A stretch of 64,000 nucleotides of DNA from Posidonia oceanica (lineage: Eukaryota; Streptophyta; Magnoliopsida; Alismatales; Posidoniaceae): the NCBI GenBank assembly GCA_037176725.1, contig JAZBRS010000011.1:9548001-9612000 (forward strand). Direction: 5' to 3'. Numbering within the stretch: the first letter of the stretch is position 1; each line of letters begins with the position of its first letter. The notes under the pieces were generated by a model. That model made no database searches. It was not told where the DNA came from and worked only from the letters and a program-made list of their open reading frames with translations. The translations under genes and the position numbers were made by a program. Shown in pieces: positions 33,413 to 46,748 of this stretch.

Positions 33413-36400
33413 AAAAGGGGGAAGAAGGCCACAATCAGTAGTGAATCCAAGGAAAAACTCAACCCAAAGACACTAAGAAGACGCGAAAAGAGGAAGTAGA
33501 GTTGATAGGCAAGAGGGGAAGTCCTAATCTACATGCGCGGAAAACGCGGAGCGAAAACAATGCATGCAATGCAAGTGATATGTAACAAAGTGCTATGCAG
33601 TGGTTCAGAAGGACTTACCTTGGAGATCTAAAGCCTGATCTGAGGTAACCTTGGTCAGCATGAAAGTCCACTCCACCAGGATGATCCAGGTAGCTTGGTC
33701 GCGAAGATCCGGTGGTCCGATCGGAAGATATACAGGCCTCAAAGCAGAAGACCCAAGAACCAAGGAAAGGAAGGGATCTAAGTGCAAGTAGTTCCTAGAG
33801 GTGTGCAGAACATGGCCTCCCACATGCATGGGAGCTAAGGGTGCTCAAAAGTGTGCTAAGATGCTAAGTGCAATGATGTATGAGTGCAATGCATGTAAAA
33901 AATGCAAAGATGGGGGCCTAAGTGACATTGAATGAGACTGCAGGGGGCTATGTGCAAATTAACCCTAAGTGTGTGCAAAACAGTACAAATGTATGCAAGA
34001 ATGCTAATGCAGGGGTGCATGAGCTAAATGCAATGTTAATTAGGATGAATGCATGCAAAAATGCAAGAAAAGGACCTAAATGCAGTTTTTTAAAAAACTT
34101 ATGGGCTAAAACGTAAAGCCAGCAAACAGGCACAAATCCCAAAAAGAAAACTTGCAGGGGATCCTCATGCAACTTTGGAAGAACTTGGACAGGAAAAGCA
34201 AAGCCAAGAAACATTTAAAAACCACAAAAGATGGTCCCAGGGACCCATGTGCAATTTTTAGGAAAACCAAGACTAAACAGCAAGTCCAGAAAAAAAACAA
34301 GCGTGCACAGCCGCAGTGATGTTCAAAAACCTGGGTGCAACCTCAACAGGCCTCTAGGTTTGAAAGCAAAGCCAGAAGAAAACCACATGGAAACCACAAA
34401 GCATTGGAAGGATCTACATGCAAGCTTTTAAAAAGCTAAGGGCTTAACTGCAAGACAAAATAGAAAACCTGAGGGGCATTTTGAAGCTCAGAAGGACCTG
34501 GATGCAGATAACAGAAACCTCTGGACCAAATAGCAAGTCCAAAAAGAAAGCAAACATGTGCCACAGTGGATGTGCAGAGGGCCTAAATGTGATTAAAACA
34601 AAATCCAGGACTAAAATGCAAGGCCAAAAAGAAGCCCAAACCTCTTGTAAAGCAAAAGAAGGACCAATCTACAAATAAGAGAAAGCAGTGGACTGAAACG
34701 CAAAGCCAGGAAAAACCACACAGAAACACAAAAAGGGGGGACCTCTGTGCAATAAAAACAAAGCATTGGACCTTACTGCAAACTAAAAAAAAGAAAAAAC
34801 ATGCATAGCACAACACAGAGGGACCCAGATGCAAATAAAACAAAGTCATGGGCTTAAAAGAAACAAACACAATACAGAGAATCATAGGGGGACCAAAATG
34901 CAAATAGAACAAACATCTGGACTTTTTATTAATGCAATATGGTTTTAAAAGATGATTAAATGAAATGCATGAACTATGGAGGACTAATATGCAAATAAAG
35001 TAAGTACAGGGGCTAAAATGCAATGTAATATGATAAAATGTGCATTTAAATGATTTTTAACAACTAAGGATGGACTAAAGTGCAAATGAAATAAATCAGA
35101 GGTCCTACATGCAATGCAATATGATAAAATGTGCATTTAAATGAAATGACAAATCAAAAGAGGACTCAAATGCAAATATAATAAGTTACAGAAGTAAAAT
35201 GTAATGTAATAAGATAAAAACTAACATTTAAATGATATTAATCAACTGCAGGACTTAAAAGTAAATAAAACATGCTACTGCACTAGAAGTAAATGAAGTT
35301 AAAACTATTTGAACTACAGAATGATTAAAATGTAATAAAAAGAAATAACAGATAATAAACGCAATGCAATATAGTTTTAATTCAGATTTAAATCAAACTT
35401 AAACAAACACAGGACCTAAATGTAATAACTAAAACCTAATAGAATTAAATTCAATGCAAGCATTTAAACTATATCTAAGTTTTTAAAAAAAATGATGCTA
35501 CAGGGTCGTCTTCTTCCTGTGGCTACAGCTACTGTGCTGCTGGCAGAGGAGCGGCGGCGCGCTGCGGCAGCGAGCGCGGAGGAGGTCTGGGAGGCTCCCG
35601 AACGCGCGGCAAGGTAGCCCGGAGGCGTGCGGAGGCGGTGCGCCGGTCCAGAAGGTGCGGCGAGCGACGATAGTGGTTGACGTCACCGGGGAAGGTGACA
35701 GCGCAGCCGAGGCACCAAAAGCGACCCTATGCAGTAAAAAATCCACAAAAATGCTAGAAACGAAGGTGTTCATGCAAGGAACCTAATGGTGCATCAAAGT
35801 ACCTGTGACGACGACCGCAGAAGGCCGGCAACGCGGGTGGGTTGCGGCGGTCCGGCGATGGGTCGCTGCGACGCTCGGAGGGGCCAGAGGGCAAGTAGAT
35901 TGCGGTGGTGTGTCCCACGCGTGCAGGCAGAGCTCCGAGTGCGCCCAGAAGCGGATTGTGGCGGCCGGAGGGAGATCTGGATTTTTTGGGTGGAGGCAAT
36001 GGGGGCCGAGGTCGTCCCGGCGATGTGCGGCTCTCCAGGCCAAGGCGGAGGTCCCTCTGGGTTGGTGGAGGTCCCAGGAGTGTAGTGGAGTGATCCAATT
36101 GGGATAATGGGGCTTCTGGAGGGCTGGTGTGGATTTTTGGAGATTTGGGCAGAATCTGGATGTAAGTGTTTGTAGTGGTTTGCTGGAGATGTAGAGCACA
36201 TGAGGGTGAAATTCTGGTTGGCTCGTGGAGGTGGTTGTTCCAGGAGTGGGGTGGTGAAGTTTGGGAGACTTCTGATGGCTGTGGAGTTGGTTTGGCAATG
36301 GAGAAGGCGGCTCTGTGAGGTGAAGAGAAGAGATGGGTTCGGGGGAGGATTCTAGGTGAATTCTAGGGTGTTTTTTGGATCTGGAAGAAGCACACGGAAG

Positions 36401-38024
36401 GCAAGAGGGTTCTGAGCTTGAGTGTGTGTGTATCTCTGGTTCTGGGTGGGTTTTCTGGTTTTGTTCTCCTCTTCTTCCCTCTGTGTGTGAGTGAGGACAG
36501 TGGGGAGCATTGTGGCTGCGGTGAGAGGAGGCATGGCTGCTGGTAGGAGCATGGGAGGTGATGGAGGTCGTGGGAGCATGGTGAGGTCGTGGAGGCTGTC
36601 AAGAGGATGGCCGGGAAGTCATGGGATGTCAGGTGAGGTTTTTTTTTTAAAAAAAGAGGGGGAGGCTGATGTTGTCTGGTTGTGTTTAGAGAGGAGAGGA
36701 AGAAGAGAAGAAGAAGAAGAAGGGGGAAATGGGTTGGGCCGGCTGCACAGTGGAAAAAAAAGGGGAAAAAAAGAAAAAGAAGAGGAGGAAGGAGAGTGGG
36801 CTGGGCTTTGGTGTAGAAAGGAAAAGAAATAAAAAAGAAATGGAAAGAAGGAGGGAAAGAAAGAGAAAAAGAAGAATAAGGAAGGGAAAGAAAATAAAAA
36901 GGAAATTGGGTTTTGGTTTTGAAAAGGATTTGTTTTAGAGTTTTAAGTAATTGTTTTTTTTAGTTTTCTTTTTAATTATTCTTTTAAGTCTGTTAATGGT
37001 TTTTTAAGTTTTTTCCTGATTGTTTTAATTGTTTAAATTTTCCTCTTGATTTAAGTTTGTTTTTTTATTTTAAGTTCTTCTTTTCAATTTTAAGTTTGTT
37101 AATTGTTTTTAAGTTTTTTAATTTGATTAAATTTGTTGATTGTTTTTAAGTTTTTTAATTTGATTAAATTTGATTGGTTTTATCCTTATGTGTTTTTTTT
37201 TCTTTTTCTTCCTTTGATTAATTGTTTCTTTGTTAAAAAAAATTTAATTAGGGTTTTTTGATTGTTTTTCTTTTTCTTTTTCTTTTCTTTTTTTAATTGT
37301 TTTTGTTTGTTCTTTTTTCCTGATTGTTCTCTAAGCTTTTTAATTGTTTCCCTTAAACTTTTGATTTGTTTTCTTTAATTGTTTTTAATGGGTTTTGATT
37401 TGTTTTAATTGTCTTTAAGTTTTGAAATTTATTTTTTAATTGTTTTAAGTCTCGAAATTTGTTTTTTAATTGTTTTAAATCATTTTTAAGTCTTTTAGTT
37501 TGTTTTTAATTAGTTTTAACTGTCTTTGGGTTGTTTTGATTTGTTTTTAATTAGATTTTCTTTTGAATTATTTTTAGGTGTTTGATTTATTTTTCTGGTT
37601 GGATTTTTCTCTTTAATTGTTTTAAGAAGTGTTAAATGGGGCTGATGATGAGTTTGAAGAAAGAGGGAGAAGAAGAAAAGGGGGAGAATAATGAGGAAAG
37701 AGAAAAGGATATTGAGGAGAGAGAAAAGGATAACCGGGAGAGAGAGAAGGATAATCAGGAGAGATAGGGAGGATAAAGACCTGAATTTGGAGGGATTTTG
37801 TGCAGGTGTGTGACCTAAGGTTTCTAGGGTTTGACCTAAGGTTTAATCTAGGGTTTTCTATGGTTTTAAATGAGATTTTTGAAGGGTTTTTGGAAGGTTT
37901 GGGTTTAGAGTTTTGAGGGAGTTTTGGAAGGATTTTCTTGGTTGAAGAAAGGATGGGTTTTCCTGGGGTTTTGAAGCCACCAGAGAGATTCACCAATTCA
38001 GCCTGTCAAAATGGGGTGTCAACA

Positions 38025-39845
38025 GTCTCAGAGTGGGCATGTAATGTAACATCACGGGGTGACAAACAATGAACATGTCGGTCATCACAGACCTCCCAAC
38101 GCTGTGGGGGGCCAAAACTTGGAAAGCGCAGAGCCTCTGAGCGAGGTCAGGCAAAAGTTGCTCGTCCTTGACTCCAGTTTTCGAAAACAGGGAGAAGGGG
38201 AAGATAGATTATTAGCACTTATGTTTTTGGTGGCTTAGGATTCAAAGCAGCTGATGCCAAGAGGATGCTTCTGCATTTTCTGACTCAGGGGATTCTCGAT
38301 CCTCACGCAACGCCATGCCGAGTAGTGGCCGGTGGCTCTCGTTCTCACTCTTATTTCGGGATGAGACCTCAGCTTCGCAGAGTATAGCCTTTGGCTGCAT
38401 GTGGGTAGCAGAAGCGTTGGATATAGCTTCATAGCTTCCGTCCTAAATCCTCGGGAACTAACTACCGCTTTTGACGCTCTTGGGTTGATTTTTCTTTTTC
38501 CCCTCTTGAGTGACTCAAGTTGCATCTAGCCTACTAAGGAGGTAGGGTTGTTGTCTGCACAGGGGATTAGAGCGTGTTGCTACGCTTGGAGGGTGGGACC
38601 AGGTCCTCGTGATGATGTTTTCCGTGCAGTTGGCAATGTGGTGCTTAGAGTTGAAAGTTAAGGGGGCTTCGATGCTTGTCCGAGTCACTCCACTTATGGG
38701 CGTCATCTTTCTTTGACTTCTTTCTTCAGTTTTCTTTTCTGCCCAACATGCATATCTTGTTATCATATTTTTTACTCACATGATCTCTATTCTTTTGGAT
38801 ATGCATGTCTTCGCCCCCTTGGGGTAGCAGTCCCGGGTGAGGCGTTAAGAGTTCGGCTAGTCAGCGTACACCTTCAGCCTCAGCAATGTGTACAGGCAGC
38901 CTCTGGCTATGTTCTACTCTGCTTTGGTCCTCTCCATGTCTAGTGGGCTCTCTTGATAGGGTGGATCTCGCTTCTGGGAGTTTTTAGCTCAGTAAGATGC
39001 TCTGTTCTGCTCTCAATCTCACTTTATGGCCACATGCAAGAGATGACGCTGTTCGGGTGAGTTCTACCTGAGATTGTCGATGCTTAACACCCTCTCAATA
39101 TTGCTGCTTGTTATCCGAAGCCAGGTTTTTGGGATTATGCAAATGTTTATGTGTTTATGTATTTTACACATGTTTTTGGGCTCTGTGGATTTTGTGATTT
39201 TTATGGTTTTTGCTTTTATAGAAAAACATAAAATTAAAACCAGCGGAAAGGGAAAGCATGTTTTTGTAGTTTTTGGTTTTTTTATTTTTTTTTTGTGTTT
39301 TTGGTTTTCCATGATGTAGGAATTGATATGTACAAGCAGGAAGTGACAGTTATGTGCAGAAGTGGTAGATATGTGCAGGAAACGATGTGCGTGTTTAAGA
39401 AGTGATATGCATGTGCAGGATGATAAGTTGACAGACCTATCGCCGAGCAGTTAGGGCTGCCTGTCCGATGAGGAGTTAACGGACCCATCGCCGGATAGTT
39501 AGGGGTATCAGCCCGTGGGTGACATTTTAACGGGTGTCAACCAAGCAGTTAGGGCTGCCAGCCCGATGTGACATTCTAACAGGTGTCAACCGAGTAGTTA
39601 GGGCTGCCAACCTGGTGTAGATGTCACATGTATGTGCAGAATGATAAGTTAACGGATCTATCGCCGAGTAGTTAGGGCTGCCAGCCCGAATAGAGAGGAA
39701 TGAAAAAAAGGAATGCATGTTTTTTGGGTTTCTAGTGATTTTATAATTTTTATGGTTTTCCATTAGGCGAGAAAACGCAAAACAAAACGGAAATAAAAGA
39801 AAAGACACTGCAGAAATCAAAAGAGGGGTAAGAGGGACTTACCTA
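38025..39845 (-). other. 3' region of G (partial)
   Basis: Parallel to H 47583-49449, including a noncoding block (38230-38960 matches 47790-48520) and the stem-loop array. The paired small plus-strand frames 38713-38943/48271-48501 reflect nucleotide similarity and have no domain. Minus AG|GTAAGT, a perfect splice-donor match, sits at 39837-39844 right after the gag stop. Confidence 0.6.
39421..39695 (-). repeat. stem-loop tandem array, G
   Basis: About six monomers of roughly 49 bp with the core AGTTAGGGCTGCCAGCCCG, each following a TTAACGG-centred dyad. Confidence 0.8.
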
Positions 39846-42362
39846 TCAGCAACCTCGGGAGGGAGGTACTGGGTCAGCTCCTATGCTGCTGACGCTATCG
39901 GCGGGGTCTGCTGTCGGCAGTGCGGAGAGCACTGGGGCTGCTGGAGCTGCTGATGGCAGTGTGGGGTGCACTGGAGCTGCCAGAGTTGGAGGAGATACAG
40001 ACTTGGATAGTGCCGCAATCGGGCTCGTTGGTGATGCTGCCGTTGCGTCTCCGGGCGTCCCCCAAGCGAACTGGGAAAGGCAGGAAAAGGAGATTGCATG
40101 GATGGGATCGAAAGGATCCACTGGGGCGGAGCTGAACTCAGAGAAGACTGGAGTGAGGGAGAAGACTCCCGAGGTTCCGACATCTTCGAAGCCTGTAGGC
40201 TCAGAAGAGGGAGGGTCGGCTACACTAAGTTGTGCAAGTGCTGGTGCAAGTGCATGTGCAGGTGTCGGTGTAGGTGCTGCCTCCTGCACTACAACGCTGA
40301 AGATCTTTCGATCGATCAGGCGCTAGACGGCATCCCTTAAAGTGAGACAGTCATCCGTCGAGTGCCCCATGGCTCGATAGAAGCTGCAGAACTGAACCGT
40401 GTTATGCCACCACGGAGGGGGATTTGGTGACAGACGGATAGCCGGGAGTCTTAGGAGTGACTCAACTTGAGCAAAGATGACGCTCAGTGGTTCGGGCAGA
40501 GGGGTGTAATCACACTCGGCCCGATAAGGTCGTCTTTGCCCTAGTTGAGGTCCTTACCGAGCAGGTGCGACATGATGCACTGGTTCAACGGTGGCAGTGT
40601 GTGCGGTGTGTGCAAAACTATGTGCGTAATCTAGCGGAATAGAGTCTGGCTGACTCGCTGCAATGGCAGGCTCTTTGGGAGGTTCGACATACGAGACAGC
40701 GTGCTGTTTGGAGTAGTCGGAAGCAGAGTCTCTGTTGCTGGTGCCGCCGCGGCGATTGTTGCTAGAGTTGTTGTTGATCTGCCCAGCTATTGCAGCAAGT
40801 GCTGGGAAATTCCCACTTCGCAGTGAGCTTTCCACACGGGCGCCAGCTCTAATCAGCGATGCAAGACTAGTGATTGGTTGGAATGATAGCAGGGCTCCAA
40901 TCGCTGGCTGCGCCCCTTTGACGATCATGTCGATAGATTCCTCGATGGAGGGTCTATCTCTGACCTGGGAGGCTACGGAACGCCAGCGACCGACATACTC
41001 CCCGATTGGCTCCTGGGGCCTCTACTGAATGGCGACAACATACTCTCGCCTGGGGATCAAGTCGAGGTTGAAAGAATACTACCCAAGGAAAGCCTGGGTA
41101 AGGTCGTTCCAAGTCTGAATCGCGGCCATGTCAAGGGAAGTGAACCACTTGAGCGCGGGGCCGGTCAGACTCTTTTGGAACAAACGAATCAGGAGCCTGT
41201 CGTCAGCCTGAAGCTGAGTAAGGTCTTCGCAGTATGCCTTCAGATGGGAGATTGGGCAGCCTCTACCGTTGTACTTTTTGAATTCTAGGATGCGGAATTT
41301 CGCTATGAGTGTCGCCTCTGGAAAGAGGCAGAGGTCCCAGAATCGGTAGGATTGGCGGTCTGTCCCTTGCACTTGACGAAGTGCTCTTTCTAGATTTCCC
41401 AACCTGGCGAGAACGGGATCTGAAGTTGCTGCTGGCAATGGTTGTGCAACAGAGGCAGGGGCAGCGTACACTATATGGGTCGCGCGAAAGCGCTCCTCCG
41501 GATCCACCATCACGCCACCTGGTGTCGAGGTGTGAGGGCCAGCATACCCATGCGATTATGAGTAGTGTTGTGAGATGCATGCGGCAGTCTAAACCTGATG
41601 CAAAGGAGATGGGTAGATAACATGCTATGCAGTGTAAGGTGCAATGTGGGGGAGCAGCAGCTATGGCACCGGCACGGTGCCGAGCGACGGGCCTGAAGGG
41701 TGTTGTGCTCCTACCAATCCAAGAGACTAGCCACCAAATGATGGAGTAGCATGCAGTGATTAGTATTGTGCAAATGTAGGAGGCAGATAAGGTGCCCGTA
41801 TTGCCAAAGCTGTGAGGAGTTGGGGCAATGCCAAGGGCGGAAATGCAGTGTGGTGAGCCTGTAGAGCTATAGTGGGCTGCACCGGAACCTCAGGGGTCGA
41901 ACAGGAAGAGTAGACCGCAGTCGGGTCGAGTGCAAGAGCCATGCCTCGCAACCTATTGGCCATAGCCAACAGACGTCGTGCTTGCGAGGCAGGGGACTCG
42001 TCGACCGACGGGCTGGGATTTAAAAGGGTGTTCACCAAAGGGGGCACGGAAACTGAGGAAGCAAAAGGGAGAGACCCTATGCAAGAGGCAGCCGCAGAAG
42101 GTTGAATTCCTGAGATGGGAGGGCCCTGGGATGGAACATAAGGCGACGCTCCTGGAGCCTGAGTGACAGTCACCGCGGTTGACTCGGTGACAAGCTCCAA
42201 GTTGACTAGGGTCAACCCTTGTTCCAGATAGAGGGGCTGGGAAGTCTCCTGTACCAGAAGTAGAGAAGAGACAGCAGATGTCAAAGCAAGGGAAGGAGAG
42301 ACCGAAGTCGGTATCTCCTCTGACACTAAAGAGGAAGAAGGCTTGCCGGTATGTTGGGCCAT
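39846..42362 (-). pseudogene. gag: gag of G, several stops
   Basis: ATG at 42362 (MAQHTGK). An open N-terminal 200 residues, then fragments with the gag core (CPISHLKAYCEDL, ALKWFTSLDMAAIQTW). TAG at 41079-41081 (where A has Gln), another near 41025, TAA near 40554, and TAG at 40323-40325 just after the knuckle-like CSFYRAMGHSTDDC (its His is Tyr). Final open part to 39846, Ala/Pro-rich. Two of the stops are shared with H. Confidence 0.87.
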
Positions 42363-43490
42363 AACGGACAGTGGGCGAGTGTGAATGGGTCTGCAGCTGG
42401 AAGCAGAAGCGCGAGACCTAAGACGAGCTATTGTTGGAGGCGACAGATAGCTCAGAGACAGAGAAGAGGGACGCTCGAGATCCTGGCTGAGGGACTCGCA
42501 CCCACCTGCGAAAAACAGCAAAGGTGTTAGAGGATGGATGCAAAAATAAGTTATTATGGGTGGCATGAATGGCACACATGCAGATGAATGCCCTATTATG
42601 TGCTCTCTCACCATGCATGTCCTGAGTAGGTGGCCTACTTGGACTCACTCATGGGTATGGGTTTATTGACTCCAGGTCAGAAAAAGTAGGTCCCCATTCA
42701 AAATCCTGACAAAAGCTCAAGCGATGAACGGGTGGTGCGTTTGGAGCCTCAACCCTTGCCAAAGCAAAGGTTGTATCCTCTACTAAGACCGACACGACCC
42801 TAGACAAGGGGGGATAGACCGACCAACTCGCTCCACGCCAAAGCAGTGGAACAAGAGACCAAGACAGTCCTTCTCAGACTAAGTGGGTGGACTCAGGGAT
42901 GAGAAGATGCATGCTTTCTAGTATGATCATTCATGCAATATGCTTTAAAGTGTTTTACTTGCATTTTATTTAGCCAGGGGGGAAAATTACAAGTTTTGGC
43001 TCTAGTTGTGCTTAAAATTTAAAGTTGGACTTTATTGTTGCTTTTAAATTAAGTCAAAGGGGAGCAAACACATTTCTAATATCCTAGGCATGGCATATGC
43101 ATGAAGGGGAAAGAAACAGAAAGCCATGGCATGCAAAAAATCATACAACAAGGCAAAAGGCATGTGCATGGCACGTGCATTGTGTTGTGAGCATGATAGT
43201 GAAAAGAAAGCACTTGTCACATCAAAAGGCATGTATACATGGCATGTGTATGTGTGGTGGCATAGCAATTTTATAAAACAAAACATTCACCACTCAAAAG
43301 GCATGTATAATGCATAAATAAAGCAAACAAGAGCAATGTAAGCAATAAAGCAGGCAAACATGGATAAGGCAAGCAATAAAGCAAGGAAGCAGGCATAAGA
43401 CAAGCAATAAAGCATGGAAACAGGCAATAGGCAAGCAAAATGCGAAATCCAAGCAAGTGAGAAAGCTAAAACGAAATCTAGAGTCAAAAA
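42363..43490 (-). other. leader of G
   Basis: Conserved leader block at 42731-42915; A-rich AGCAATAAAGCA-type zone at 43310-43480. No gene. Confidence 0.6.
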
Positions 43491-43508
43491 TCCCCAGCAG
43501 AGTCGCCA
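43491..43508 (-). promoter_or_regulatory. primer-binding site of G
   Basis: Minus TGGCGACTCTGCTGGGGA, three bases from the LTR end at 43512. Confidence 0.85.
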
Positions 43509-43511
43509 ACC

Positions 43512-45801
43512 TGTGAATGCCTGTCCACGGAGATCCGGACCAACGAGGGCGTGAAAGAGAGAGGTCTTTATGGATAGCGACACGAAGAGGAAAACAAAAG
43601 ATAAAGCAAAACAGAGTCGCCACCTAATTTATTAAAACAGGAAGACTAGGAAAACCGGGAAAGCATGAAAACATGCAAATGGATGCAATGTTATGCAAAA
43701 GTAAATGATTCGTGCCAAGGACGAGGGCAAAACGGTCATTGCGGGTCCAAAGAAAGGGTAAAGGACTCCTGTTACGCACGGGAAGGGTGGTAGGCACCCC
43801 CAACACACCCAAGGAATCGGTCTTTCTTGGCTTATCGCTCGCATATGCGGGAATTTCGGCAAATACTTGCCTTTAACTGTACGCCCGAGGGCGATGAATG
43901 TCATGCTATGCTATGGTTGCTTTACTTGCTTAAATGCCATTTGAAAACATGCTATACTTAGTGAAAACATGCCAAATATGGATGATTAGGGCTAGAATGC
44001 CATGATGCAGTGGTAAAGCGATTAAGAAACTAAAACAGAGTTAAACAATCTAAGCAGATGCAAAATGAAAGCGGCAAACAGGGGATGAGGGCTGCTGTCT
44101 GGATTACAGGCTGAGTCGCCGATACTCAGGGCGACCAGGCTCGTCATCTGCCTGAGAGGCAGTGGCACAGGTCACCGATGAGAGCGGCTGCTGGACCCTG
44201 TGTAGGTTCCCAAATAGGCAACTTCATCACCTTAGAAAAGCTAGCAAATCTACTCAAAATAAGAAACCAAATGCATGGAAACATAGAGGGCATAACAAAG
44301 ATCAAATCCATGCAAACGGAAAGTAAAATGGGTGCCCGGACAGGGGGATACACCGGCATAAAGTCCGCCCAAAGACTGCCCGGAAAGCCAGGCTAGTAAC
44401 CACTACAAGCAGCACCATAGCTGGCAGCTCAGGCAGCCTACACGGCGAACTTCGGAGCCAAATCTCCTGCCGTCGGCGATGCAATATAAGAAACTAAGTA
44501 CTGGAAATCAAAGAGCATTCAACCACGAATACATGCGTATAGATATCAAGCAAATCGGCTGCCTGGGCCGCGAGATACGGCGGCCCAAACTCCGGTCGGT
44601 GACAGTTCAGAGATCGGGCTCCGACGCCAAAATTCGTGCCGACGGCGGCGTGAAAGGGACCGGTGGCGATCGGGGAAGCTTCACGACATTCCCACAAATG
44701 CGAGCATGCATTCAAAATAAGAAATGAGGTAGTGGATCACTCTAACCACCTCGCTCCTCTTCTCGCCGGCGACAACCACGTCCGCCGGCCTAGGGAGAGA
44801 CCGACAGGCCGTGAGACGCCACCAAGGCACTCGGAGAAGGCCGAGAGAGTTAGAGGGAGGTCCGAGGATGAAGAGGGAGTAGTTTCGCACCTGCGCAGGG
44901 GCACGGACGTGCCTCCCGACGTGGCTCGTCGGAGACAGACTGCATGGAGGTCTAGGCGGCGGTGGAGGAAGCGGCGGTTGCTCGGCGGTGTTGGAACACG
45001 CTCGGGGACGTCCGGAGATGCTTCTCGGTGTGCGGGGAAGCGGATTGTGGTGTCTGGCGAGCGAAACGGGACCGCCGACCGGAGTTTTGGTGGCTCGTCG
45101 GAGTTGGGGAAGACGACAGCACGAAGTGGGCTCGGAGGCTCGGGAAGCCTATTGGAGCTTGTGTCGGCGTCCAGGGATGCTCGGGGATCACTCAGAAGCA
45201 AGGGAAATGGTCGCCGAAGTGTGTGTGGAAGTGGGCAATGGGTTCCTCTGTGTGTGTCCACCACTGGGTTGTGGGAAGAGTGGTGGTTTTGTTGGGTTGT
45301 CTGCACAGGAAGGACGGTGGCAGGGCGTGGCGTGGGCTCTGGCAGGCATGGCGTGCACAGGAGTGGATGGCAAGGCATGGCGTGGGCTCTGGCAAGGATG
45401 GTGTGCACGGCAACGGGCGGCGGCGTGGTTGCAGGTCTTGGGTGGTGGCAGCCTGCACGGGAGAAGGTTGAATAGGTGAGTCGCCGCACTCGTAGGCGAC
45501 AACACAATCCAGTCGCCGCTGTGATGGGTGAGAGATTGAGTCACCACTGTGAGTGGTGACAGGGTCTGTCACCTGTGTGACTGGTGACCGGACCCTCCTG
45601 TCTCAACAGGGCTTCTAATGGGCCTAGTGGGTTTCTAATGGCCCTAAGTTTGTGGAGTCTAGTGGGTTTGGGAGTTTCGAAGGATTTTGGGTGGTTTGTG
45701 GGGTTTTGGTTTGGGTTTAGGTGGAAAGTGGGGTCCGTCGCTTCTGAGCTCGATCCTCCAAGTGAAATCCGCCAAATGACTGTCAGATTGGGGTGTCAAC
45801 A
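43512..45801 (-). repeat. LTR shared by H (3') and G (5'), 2290 bp
   Basis: Minus TGTTGACACCCC at 45801, CA at 43512-43513. Internal primer-like word at 43612-43622, U5 block at 43709-43850, GC-rich U3 (44560-45470) and four tandem dyads (45480-45588). The large GC-rich frames (such as 44663-45475 plus, 45507-44737 minus) have no domain and reflect composition. Confidence 0.88.
45480..45588. repeat. four 21-bp dyads in the LTR
   Basis: GTCGCC...GGCGAC (45480-45500), GTCGCC...GGTGAG (45512-45532, imperfect), GTCACC...GGTGAC (45540-45560), GTCACC...GGTGAC (45568-45588); each has 6-base arms and a 9-base spacer. The H 5' LTR (55060-55135) has decayed versions. Confidence 0.75.
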
Positions 45802-45815
45802 GATGCCCCTCCCTG
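45802..45815 (-). promoter_or_regulatory. polypurine tract of H
   Basis: Minus CAGGGAGGGGCATC directly upstream of the 3' LTR. Confidence 0.85.
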
Positions 45816-46748
45816 AGCGAGGTCAAGAGGACCAAGGCCACTGCTCAGGGTTGACAAGACACCCCTCCTGAAGCCAGTAGGAGGCCAATGTTACCGTGGG
45901 CATGAGTCACGTATTCGGCAGATGCACCAAAAATCATGACTGGTTGCTACAATGCAGATGCAAATGTCGACACTAGGATGCGACGCCAATGCAAGGCTAG
46001 TGTGCGGTGCTAATGCTGATGTGATGCTTACGCTAATGCTCATTTGTTGTACTCCACTGGGGGAAAAGCAGGTGATGCATGCACGTGGTGTGGTGGAAAA
46101 ATGCAAGGCAACAGGTCGCCGGACAGTACTTAGGGAAAGCCGGACGATGAAAGTGCACTGAGCCAAAGTAGCTTCAGCGCAGGTTTGGTATCGAATGCAA
46201 GATGCTATGGATGTGCATGCAGTGGCAGGCACATAATGCCAAGGAAGCGATCCTGGGCCGTTCACTACTACAAGTGTTATCTCAAGCTGGCTGGCTATAA
46301 GGAAGCCGCGAAACACTGAAGATACCACTTTAAGCAATGCGCGAACCACGGGTTCGATTCCTAAGTATGCCATGTTCGAGAGGCGGAATGCGGTAGTTGG
46401 GGTAATGACTATAGAGGAGTAGCAGCGTAATAAGAATGCAATGTCATGCGATGTTATGCAGTGTATATACAGTGTGACGCCGAGCATGTGAAACCAAGGA
46501 AACAATCTTGGCCACGCACCACCGCGAGTATCATCCAAAGCGGGCAAGCTTCACAGAGCTGCGAGTGCTGAGGATGCTACCTTAAGTAATGCGCGAACCA
46601 GGGGTTCGGATCCTAAGCGTGCGATGTCCGTGTGATGATGAAATGCGACACTAGGACTGACTCTACAGAGGATACAAGGAAGGTACATGATGATATGCAA
46701 TGATATGCTATGGTATGCAACAGAATGCTACTACACAACATGACGAAA

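Larger units (their letters stand above)
28741..38024 (-). mobile_element. Tat-clade element B: 5' LTR, leader and truncated gag
   Basis: Minus strand: 5.8 kb 5' LTR (32247-38024), primer site, long leader, gag to about 28741. Everything downstream (rest of gag, any pol, 3' LTR) is missing. Right of the LTR (38025) lies the 3' region of G, recognisable by comparison with H at about 47583, so B inserted into G. Same family type as A, but older. Confidence 0.88.
32247..38024 (-). repeat. 5' LTR of B, 5.8 kb
   Basis: Ends TG (38023-38024, minus TGTTGACACCCC) and CA (32247-32248). Same succession as LTR A: internal primer-like word (32400-32410), U5 block (32540-32666), decayed 33-bp array (32900-33140), hairpin (33361-33412), AATGCAA zone (33880-35470), GC-rich zone (35510-36100), purine-rich then T-rich zones (36650-37630), GAGAGAGAAAAGGATAAT-type repeats (37690-37770). 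No gene. Confidence 0.85.
38025..45801 (-). mobile_element. gag-only element G, tandem partner of H
   Basis: Minus strand: the LTR 43512-45801 acts as G's 5' LTR because a primer site (43491-43508) follows it; then leader, gag and 3' region, cut at 38025 by B. The same LTR is preceded by H's polypurine tract, so it is also H's 3' LTR. Confidence 0.85.

Noticed and set aside
38713..38943. Small plus-strand frame repeated at 48271-48501
   Set aside because: The whole surrounding kilobase is duplicated between G and H, so similarity is not evidence of coding; no known domain.
44663..45547. Long GC-rich frames on both strands in the G/H LTR (also 54241-55166)
   Set aside because: Open in several phases because of composition; no motif, and indels between the two LTR copies break them.
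46342..46608. GGTTCGATTCC, a tRNA B-box-like word, twice
   Set aside because: It is one arm of a CGAACC/GGTTCG hairpin in a duplicated segment; no acceptor stem or anticodon arm is present.
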